DNA of 64,000 nucleotides from Bacteroidota bacterium. GTDB lineage: Bacteria > Bacteroidota > Bacteroidia > Chitinophagales > Chitinophagaceae. The stretch is from contig JADJZY010000002.1 in the NCBI GenBank assembly GCA_016715505.1, forward strand, positions 51,694 to 115,693, written 5' to 3'. A program made the position numbers and the translations under genes. Under the pieces are notes generated by a model. That model was given only the letters and a program-made list of their open reading frames with translations. It was not told where the DNA came from and made no database searches. Each line of letters begins with the position of its first letter. Position 1 is the first letter of the stretch. Shown piece by piece: positions 57,356 through 64,000 of the stretch.

Positions 57356-57724
57356 ATGAAATCATTAATTGATCAAAAAGTACATCGCATTGCGGAGCAT
57401 TGTATTGCATGCTGGAATGCTTGTACACTCGAGCAAATGCAGCCCTACCTGAAGGAGGATGTATTGGTTCGATCGCCCAATATCCCCGTGATTTATCCAG
57501 AACAAGTATCCGGATTTATACAAGGCAGAGAAATGGTAATTACATATTGGTATCAATTGATAAAATTGAGTGGTCCGATGAAACTCAGCATCGATTCATT
57601 GCAGAGAGAGGGGGATACTATCCATTTGTTGCTCAAAATCAATGACACCGAAAAATTTCTGGCAACCACTTTACGTTATAATCAATACGGAAAAATCATT
57701 GAGTTTTCTTTTGATTATCGTTAA
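57356..57724 (+). CDS. SnoaL-like NTF2-fold protein
   Basis: 122 aa from ATG 57356 (MKSLIDQKVHRIAEHC). One alpha+beta domain: CWNACTLEQMQPYLKEDVLV, GREMVITYWYQLIKLSG, then a curved sheet (TIHLLLKINDTEKFLATTLR) ending in YGKIIEFSFDYR. That is the layout of SnoaL/ketosteroid-isomerase-like proteins. No signal peptide; substrate unknown. The 265 bases upstream (57091-57355) hold nothing I can support. Confidence 0.75.
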   Translation: MKSLIDQKVHRIAEHCIACWNACTLEQMQPYLKEDVLVRSPNIPVIYPEQVSGFIQGREMVITYWYQLIKLSGPMKLSIDSLQREGDTIHLLLKINDTEKFLATTLRYNQYGKIIEFSFDYR

Positions 57725-57783
57725 AGTGATTTTTTGAATTCGGATGAATCAAGAAATTTGGTGGAGAAAAAGGAATCGCACAT

Positions 57784-57791
57784 TAACTTTG
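57784..57791 (+). promoter_or_regulatory. -7 element before the asparaginase-domain gene
   Basis: TAACTTTG matches TAnnTTTG exactly and ends eight bases before ATG 57800, again predicting a very short 5' leader. Confidence 0.55.
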
Positions 57792-57799
57792 ATGTTCAT

Positions 57800-58285
57800 A
57801 TGAGTATACGACTATTAATTACAGGTGGCACATTCGATAAAGAATATGATTTGATTAACGGTAAATTGTATTTTAACGATACCAATGTGGGGGAAATATT
57901 GGAAAGAGGAAGAAATACAACGGATGTTAGCGTGCGCACACTCATGATGGTTGACAGTCTGGAAATGACTGATGAGGATCGGGAATTGATTATTTCGCAG
58001 TGCATCAAATGTGATGAAGATAAAGTCATCATCACACATGGCACAGATACCATGGTTGAAACAGCCTTAAAAATTCAGGAAGCAGCTATTTCCAAAACGA
58101 TTGTGTTAACTGGTGCAATGATTCCCTATACATTTGGTTCTAGTGATGGGTTGTATAATATGGGTAGCGCCATGGCTTTTGTGCAGACACTGCCGCATGG
58201 TGTTTACATTGCCATGAATGGCCGTTATTTTTTAGCGGGCAATGTGCGCAAGAATCGTAAGACCGGCTATTTTGAAAGCTTGTAA
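57800..58285 (+). CDS. Short asparaginase-domain protein
   Basis: 161 aa from ATG 57800, matching only the N-terminal half of type I/II L-asparaginases. Both catalytic Thr motifs are present: LLITGGTFDKEYD and ITHGTDTMVETALKI, followed by LTGAMIPY and YIAMNGRYFLAGNVRKNR. Stand-alone proteins of this size are common in Bacteroidota; whether they hydrolyse asparagine alone is not known. The last 62 bases of the coding region are duplicated at 62435, with different ends (FESL here, FEALQ there). Confidence 0.85.
   Translation: MSIRLLITGGTFDKEYDLINGKLYFNDTNVGEILERGRNTTDVSVRTLMMVDSLEMTDEDRELIISQCIKCDEDKVIITHGTDTMVETALKIQEAAISKTIVLTGAMIPYTFGSSDGLYNMGSAMAFVQTLPHGVYIAMNGRYFLAGNVRKNRKTGYFESL
58215..58276 (+). 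repeat. Left copy of 62-bp direct repeat (asparaginase 3' end)
   Basis: It matches 62435-62496 at 60 of 62 positions. The two differences (GGC/GGT and CGT/CGA) are both synonymous in the asparaginase frame. The copies flank a 4.16-kb interval holding two T9SS-substrate genes. Confidence 0.85.
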
Positions 58286-58552
58286 GAGTCATATTAATAG
58301 TCTCTTGAATAACTCGCTGTCGATTTAAAATCCAGGAAGCCATATATCCATAAGCTAAAAGGCCGCGCTTCTTAAGAGGACACAGATTTTGAAGATAAGT
58401 CGCTTGGGAAATAACGATGTTCGAAATGCATGTTTTTCTGAGTTGATATGGCAGAATGCTGAAAATTATCTAGCATTTAAAGCAAACTTTAAGATGTGGC
58501 AATCTTTGCCAAAAAAAGACATTTTCTATAATCGGCAAACACGATTTTATCT
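58286..58552. other. Intergenic, no gene seen
   Basis: 267 bases, AT-rich, between the asparaginase-domain gene and the corrected end of the convergent T9SS gene. It includes the partial repeat GAGGACACA at 58376. Nothing else is recognised. Confidence 0.4.
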
Positions 58553-60331
58553 TTAAGGAGAGTGTATGATAAGTTTGGTTCTTATTTTATTATTTACAAT
58601 GATATAATAAAAACCCGGAACTAGATAGTCAAGTTGAATATTAACAAAGTTTAGTTTAGAAAATTGTTGACGGATTATTTTTTGCCCAGTAGAATTATAT
58701 ATTTCGACTAAAGAATTTTTCTGAGGACTCTATTTGTATACTTTCTGTGGCAGGATTGGGGAAAATATTCCAAATACGAATTGGATATATTTTCTATAGA
58801 TTGTGGATACAGACCAACTCGAACTGGTACAGTAAAAACTTGAGTATACTGATTATAACTTTGGTTGCAATTACTATCCTTTGCTAATATATAGAGTAAA
58901 TGCAATCCTGTGTCAAGTATCGTTGGTGTCCAGTTAAAAGTACCATGTACACTGTCAGAAGAGTTATTGGTTATCGAACAAGTTGCGCCGTTTGGCAAAG
59001 AAGTGTCCGCTGTGTGCCAAACTCTTATTTTAGCATTTGGTTCATCGAATAAGACATTAAATTTTAGAGAGAAAGGAATTTGGGGCGCGGCATAAATAGT
59101 GCCATTTTTCCAACTGGCACCAGTGATAGAAATACTATCTGGTTGGAATCGTGCAAGCTCCCGGTCATGATTAATAACTGCAAATTGATTGTAGTAATAA
59201 GATTCGGAGTGTTTAATACCATTTCTATATGCTTTGATTTTGAAACATAATATTGGCTGCCCAACAGACTTCGTATAAAACTGCATAGCACCTGTTTGAG
59301 GGTGCAATGAAAAAATTGAATCTGTATCAAAAGGATTATACTTAGGGTCAAATCGTTTGGGGTTTGAGCCCGTTTGTCCTGGTATTGTACCAAGCCAATA
59401 TTTAATGCCAATCAAGCCATTTGAACTTTGACCTTTTTCATTTTGGGTACAGAAAAAAAGATAATTGGGAAAAAAGCTCGAAGAAATCATATTGTTGGTG
59501 TAAAGGGTGTCGGCCAATTCAATAACTACACTGTCCTTTGCGTCTTTAATCATACAAGGGTTCCAGTTGCAATTTTTATTCAGAGGCAACATGTACAAGG
59601 GGTTATTTATCATGCGCGGCGAACTGCAAGGCTGTGCGGTTAATGTATTGAGTGAAGTCATATAAACCCCACGGTTAAAAGCCCCATTACTATTTACTAT
59701 ACTGTCTTTCCAGCCTAAGTAATACACAGAATCGATATTGCTACCCATAAAATTTGGAATTACAGATTGTGTCGATGATAGACCGGTGCCTTGGGTTTTA
59801 CGATAAATATTGCCACTTTTCCACCACAATTATCATTTTCAAAACCGCCAATACTAAAATGCCAATTTGCACATTTTTCGGGTAAAGTAATTTGTCCTCT
59901 ATACTCAACTTTTATACGGTTTGGTGAACTTATCCATGGAAATGGATTGAAGTCGCCTTCATTGTATGGATTGATAAATCCACACAATGAATCATATTCC
60001 CCTTTCAATGGCTGATGCGGAAAAGTGTGTCAGATAATGGCGAATTTTGGCAGGATACAACCCAAATGGAATCTACGGTGCAATTATAAAATTGTTGCGT
60101 GTAAGTACAATCGTTCCACATCACAAGCCTCATTTTGCTACAAGGGGTTGAAAGAATGCCATAACGAGCGGGGTAATAACTTTCAAGGGTAAAATCATAG
60201 GTTGAATCAGAAATATCAGGTCGCCAATCCCAGTACAACTGTTGAGAGCCGCCTGAACTATATTGGCCTTGTGCAAATATTGTAAATGGCATACAAACGA
60301 GTATGAACAGAATGCAAATTCTTTTGATCAT
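58553..60331 (-). CDS. Secreted T9SS-substrate protein (cassette gene 2), several apparent frameshifts
   Basis: Rebuilt from ATG 60331: signal peptide (KRICILFILVCMPFTIFAQ), then GGSQQLYWDWRPDISDSTYD, a beta-rich body with many paired cysteines, two Ig/cadherin-like stretches (ISITGASWKNGTIYAAPQIP, FNWTPTILDTGLHLLYILAK) and a T9SS tail (IFPNPATESIQIES, VEIYNSTGQKIIRQQ, RTKLIIHSP). Frame corrections are needed at 60007-60008, 59817-59820, about 58770-58800 and 58716-58720. About 590 aa. Start overlaps the stop of its upstream partner (60328-60331). Function unknown. Confidence 0.65.
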
Positions 60332-62306
60332 TGTTTAATGATTTTTGAAGTGTGTATGTTTTGATTATTTTTATCAAGAAAATGTATAAAATATAAGCCA
60401 GTGGATAAGTGATTTAAATCAATTTCATTTTGAAATGCAATTTTTTGAATAAGTTGGCCGGAACTTGAATAAAGATTCATGCTTTTTGCGCATCTTTGGT
60501 TGAGGAAGTAGAGTTTGTTATCCACCCATTTGTAAATTACTTCAGAATCTTTATTGTCAATGTTTTTAAAACCATATCCAATGACGTCTTCATCACATTC
60601 TACCCCTTCAATATCATGATCCCCTCTTAATGTATCAAATGGTTGATGATTTATGAAGAAATAGGAATTACTGCTTGGTAACACACTAAAAAAATCAGTT
60701 GTGATAAAGTCATTTTGGGTTTGTTCTTCAAAGGTAATACACCGCAGGAAATTATAATTTTCAGTGCGCATTAGGATATTAAATTCAGGATATCCCGTTG
60801 GCATCAATGCATGTTTTAAAGTGCTACCCATAATATATGATTCATCAGGGTAGGTGTTTAGGGGCATGTGATGGGCTGTATGCGAAGGGTACCAACGATT
60901 TAAATAATCCAAAAAATTGTATTCATTTCCAAGTCCTATATTTCCCATAATCCTCGGATACGAATGGACAGTCGGAGAAGGGCTTGTAGTAGCGAATTCC
61001 ATTAACTGGCCATCACTATAGTCTGATTTCATAAGCATTGGAAAAGAATTCGTTGAGCTCATATAGTGATAATAAGGACATTCAAAAAAATAAGATCCAA
61101 TCACTCCAGTTCCGGTAGTACTACAGGGCATTATTTTTGAAATTTTAAACTTTCCAGTTTCTGAAAATAGTTTGTACAGTCCAAAATTATAGGGTGTTGG
61201 ATTCGCACCGTTCATATCTAAATCAGGATAAATTTGTAATCCGGGGTTATTTAGATCAATAAGTTTTTGGACCATATAGTGTGGGTAGCTATTTTTTCGC
61301 AAGTGCCCGCAAACCATACTTCTTGTGTCGGGGCATCATAGTATAAATCACCCGCTGCAATCAATTCGTTGTTGGTTGGAGAATAAAAATTTGTTACAGT
61401 GTTCATACTCATGTTGTAATCAGTTCTTGCAAAAATACCGATCCAATGTCAGTTGCAGAGGCGTCAATTGGTCCGGTTCCAGTAATAATAAATCCACCGT
61501 CTGTTGCTCCTAACGGCAATTCAATAATCCTGCTTGGGAAGAAACAATTGTTGAACTCATTTGTACCGTAATCATAATAGGTCCAATCAGCAAACATTAA
61601 AGTTGCCGAAGTCACATCATAATAGGTTCTTACCCCTGTTAAGAGTTTGTTTAATGTAGAATTAGAATTTGGTGTTGGATCAATTGTGTTGCTGAGTAGA
61701 CCTGTTAATGCAAATCCATCTTGAACTATACCACCTTCAATTGAGCATACATCTGTCACAAAAAGTGACGAACCACCAGTTAATACGTTTAACACTGTTC
61801 CATTAATATATTCAGAGTATAGAAGGTTTAAGTCCTCATCTAAAACTAATATCCAGGAATCATAAAGGAGTGGTGGACTCGCATAAGATGTTCTTTTTAT
61901 GCCAACAATCGCATACTGCTTTGTCACTGAATTGAATGCAGCCGCGGTTGGCACAAAAGTTAGTAATGGAAATGGAGCAGCACTCGGAAAATGAAAACAT
62001 ACTTGCGATTTTATTTTTATGCCATCATTATCAACCAAAGTAATTTCGATTGGACGGTCAACAATTGCATCAAAATTTTTTATCATGATTGTTCCGTCAA
62101 AGTTGTATTGAGTTGATGGATAAAATCGTTGAATGATATACGACTCTGGCTGGTCAAATGCTCCTACAACATTTTGGTCGTAAAACTTGGTATAATGTTG
62201 AGCGCATAAATTATGAACAGTGATACTAAAGAAAATGAATAAAGAAAGAATTCTGACCTTTGAATACGCACTAAAATAATTTAGTTTGCGGTTTGCGGTT
62301 TTTCAT
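60328..62306 (-). CDS. Secreted T9SS-substrate protein (cassette gene 1), several apparent frameshifts
   Basis: Rebuilt from ATG 62306: a signal peptide (VRILSLFIFFSITVHNLCAQ) follows a shift in A4 62273-62276. The body includes GAFDQPESYIIQRFYP, KQYAIVGIKRTSYASPPLL, ILVLDEDLNLLYSEYING and FALTGLLSNTID, resembling six-bladed or WD-like surface proteins with T9SS tails. Corrections at 61424-61425 and 61292-61297 join the C-terminal half, which ends in MNLYSSSGQLIQKIAF and a T9SS domain. About 660 aa. First gene of a coupled pair. Function unknown. Confidence 0.65.
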
Positions 62307-62433
62307 AAAAATGATTTTGAGTTAATATCGAAGATAAATAACAAAATACAGAAAAGGTAAGGAATTAGATTATTTAACTTATGTTAATTGCAATTCTAAA
62401 AAACAGAATTCCTGAAATTCAAGAGAAGGTTAA

Positions 62434-62508
62434 TTGAATGGTCGATATTTTTTAGCGGGCAATGTGCGCAAGAATCGTAAGACCGGCTATTTTGAAGCAC
62501 TTCAATAA
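62434..62508 (+). pseudogene. Last 25 codons of a second asparaginase-domain gene
   Basis: It is in frame from codon 62434 to TAA 62508: NGRYFLAGNVRKNRKTGYFE, then ALQ. It matches the 3' end of the complete gene at 57800-58285 with only synonymous changes in the shared 62 bases, then diverges (FEALQ instead of FESL). A stop lies directly upstream in frame. This is the tail of another allele or paralogue, not a random repeat. Confidence 0.75.
62435..62496 (+). repeat. Right copy of 62-bp direct repeat
   Basis: Partner of 58215-58276 (60 of 62 bases identical). It is followed by an AT-rich stretch with a weak AAAAC…GTTTT hairpin and T-tract (62516-62551), possibly the terminator of the vanished gene, and then by the group II intron. 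Confidence 0.85.
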
Positions 62509-63148
62509 TTCAAAATAAAAAACTATAACTTAAATGGTTGCGTTTTCTTTTTGTGTGTCAGGCATGTTCAACAACTCTAGGGTGTAAGTCCCGAATAGAG
62601 TTTCAGTTCTTATCATTTAGCCAGCAGCAAGGGTGTTCGTGTGAAGTGAAATCTGAAAGGCCCTTAGGCAAACACTTGAACCTACAATTAGAGGCTACAT
62701 ATTAGGCGGGGTAATGGGGATGATGTTGCATAGAAACAAAAATTCCAAAACTGAACGAACCATTACCAAGTAAATGTAGAGGTTACATGGTGGAAAGTGG
62801 TTGAACTTACCAGGAGGTCTTATCACAATCTGTAAGTGACATGCGCGAATGTCAAGAAGAAACACTACTATGAGGCTGACACTAATATAAGTAGGAGTGT
62901 GATAAGAAGTCAGCAGAGGTCTGAAGTATGTATCGTTGAAGCCATCATCAAACGGTGGAAGCCTTTGCAGGAAACAGAAGGACTGAATGTCAAGTACTTT
63001 GAAGTAAGTTGGGTTTCATGATGAGGCGAGGAAAAGCGAAGCAACAACAAAGCAAATCTCTTCACAGGAAAGTAGAGTGGAACTCGAGGATAAAATGTTA
63101 GTAAGAAGCCTAGTGTAATCATGTATGAACAAGAGAAAGGGGCAAGTG

Positions 63149-63165
63149 TTTTTTTTTTTTTTTTT
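63149..63165 (+). repeat. Run of 17 T inside the group II intron
   Basis: An uninterrupted T17 followed by G5 between the ribozyme region and the RT start. No other homopolymer in the window is close to this length, so it may be partly artefact. Confidence 0.6.
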
Positions 63166-63499
63166 GGGGGTTAATATCAAATTTCTGTGTTAGAAGAAGT
63201 ATTAGACATACGAAATATAAAAGTATGCACTAAAAAAGCAAGTGACTAGTAACAAAGGTGCTAGTAGCGTAGATGGTATGAGTTTGAAAAGAGTTAAAAC
63301 GATTACATCAACAACCACTAACCAGACATTAGGCTAGATATTTTGGAAGGCAAGTATAAACCGCAATCAGTGCGTAGGGTAAAATACCCAAACCAGGCGG
63401 CGGCAAACGGCTGGCTTAGGAACCCCAACAGTGATAGACAGACTAATACAACAGAGTATCAGTCAACGACTAACAACGATATGGGAGCCTGAATTTCAT

Positions 63500-63990
63500 T
63501 CATGGAGTTATGGCTTTAGGCCAATCTACGCCCCCAACGTGCCCAAGCACAAAGTTTCTGGATGAAGGTTGCACAAAAAGTTGTGGAACTAGACTTAGAG
63601 AAATTCTTCGACAAGGTGAATCTATGACTACCTAATGAGTTTATTAGCAAAGCGAATAGAAGATAAACGACTCTTAAAATTGTTTGAGGGCTTATCTAAC
63701 ATCAGGTATCGTGGAAGGGGGGATTACATCACCGCACGGAGGGGACGACAAAAGGTAGTCCTCTGGGTCCATTATTGTCTAATGTTATGCTTAACGAGTT
63801 GGATAAAGTTAGACAAACGTAGTTAAGAGTTTGTTCGATATGCAGACGAGTGTAGTATTTATACAAGGGCAAAAGTCAGCTGAACGTGTAATGACTAGTA
63901 TCACTACATTTATCGAAGTCAAACTCCACTTGAAGGTTAACAAGAGGAGAGTAAGGTTAGCTATCCAACATCAAGTACACTTTTGGGTTA
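63500..63990 (+). pseudogene. Reverse transcriptase/maturase fragment of the group II intron
   Basis: The palm and finger regions of the RT can be followed only by changing frame several times. The catalytic YADD box reads YADE (63839-63850: TAT GCA GAC GAG), losing the second metal-binding Asp. Stops occur near 63637 and 63822. Downstream ERVMTSITTFIEVKLHLKVN matches the post-box region of LtrA-type proteins. Base errors may add to true decay. Confidence 0.7.
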
Positions 63991-64000
63991 TTCATTTTAC

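Larger units (their letters stand above)
62553..64000 (+). mobile_element. Group II intron, decayed, running past the window end
   Basis: It starts GTGTGTCAGGCATGTTCAAC, matching the relic at 38339. A ribozyme-like region of about 600 bases (with GTAAGTCCCGA, AGGCCCTTAGG and TAGAGGTTACATG) precedes an intron-encoded reverse transcriptase from about 63190. Recognisable pieces in shifting frames: NKGASSVDGM, ILEGKYKPQSVRRVK, VIDRLIQQSISQRLT, IWEPEFHSWSYGFRP, VVELDLEKFFDKV, GSPLGPLLSNVMLNELDK and VRYADEC. Many stops and shifts; unlikely to encode an active protein. No 3' end (domain V) is in view. Confidence 0.8.

Noticed and set aside
58277..62434. Classical transposon with target-site duplication
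   Set aside because: The flanking repeat is 62 bp, differs at two synonymous sites and is coding sequence. No transposase or terminal inverted repeats are present inside.
62836..63122. Small proteins inside the group II intron ribozyme region
   Set aside because: These frames fall in the structured RNA part upstream of the reverse transcriptase and show no protein-family likeness.
1..64000. CRISPR array, integrated phage, or known anti-phage defence genes
   Set aside because: No regularly spaced repeats, no phage structural or integrase genes, and no recognised defence domains were found on either strand.

Overview
The window is a chromosomal segment of a Bacteroidota bacterium, most likely from the Chitinophagales/Saprospirales side of the phylum. 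Several features point there. Secreted proteins carry type IX secretion (T9SS) C-terminal sorting domains. Promoter -7 elements have the TAnnTTTG form and lie almost on the start codons. There is a serine-palmitoyltransferase-like enzyme, a transketolase split into subunits, LVIVD lipoproteins, and phylum-typical small families (DUF6428, DUF6728, DUF4476, DUF1028). I cannot name a genus. The sequence appears imperfectly polished: about twenty apparent frameshifts fall in otherwise intact genes, mostly where one base is missing from a homopolymer. Those genes are annotated across the breaks.

Layout. 1-3.6 kb: S4-domain protein (cut by the window edge), LON-domain protein, coaX, an outer-membrane protein and lptC. 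3.7-12.5 kb: SPT-like alpha-oxoamine synthase, PafA-type phosphatase, DUF4476 protein, DinB protein, MscS channel, argS, a lipoprotein and ispD. 12.7-18.6 kb: transketolase C-terminal subunit, L,D-transpeptidase, polytopic membrane protein, glycosyltransferase 2, AhpD-like protein, sugar kinase. 18.6-22.7 kb: two divergent T9SS substrates (SGNH-PKD and BNR propeller). 22.7-28.9 kb: YjjG, rfbC, prfC, two small proteins, rlmB, a small membrane protein, lpxB, DUF6728. 28.9-29.2 kb: a pair of anomalous tRNA-like sequences and a strong terminator. 29.3-37.3 kb: DUF1028-T9SS protein, PhnA, an ArsR/DUF6428 pair, uvrA, and an operon of two LVIVD lipoproteins plus an outer-membrane protein. 37.3-40.2 kb: rpsL-rpsG and terminator, then a truncated group II intron 5' end, a decayed RAYT transposase and two small secreted proteins. 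40.5-47.4 kb: MBL hydrolase, rodA-mrdA, htpG, alkB. 47.4-51.5 kb: a toxin-antitoxin relic, a DUF4440-like protein, and a YqjF / GbsR / DCC / TIGR01777 group. 51.5-58.3 kb: a repeat-bearing intergenic region, a B12-type radical SAM protein, a large sortilin-like BNR protein, a SnoaL-like protein and a short asparaginase-domain protein. 58.5-62.3 kb: a two-gene cassette of large T9SS substrates. 62.4-64 kb: a fragment of a second asparaginase-domain gene, then a decayed group II intron running off the window.

Most of the window is ordinary envelope, translation and secretion housekeeping. The unusual regions are the mobile or decayed intervals (28.9-29.1, 38.3-39.2, 47.4-47.6, 51.5-52.3 and 58.2-64 kb). 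The most interesting is the T9SS cassette at 58.5-62.3 kb. It lies between a complete asparaginase-domain gene and the last 25 codons of a second allele, and a group II intron follows directly. I see no CRISPR array, no complete phage and no recognisable defence system.
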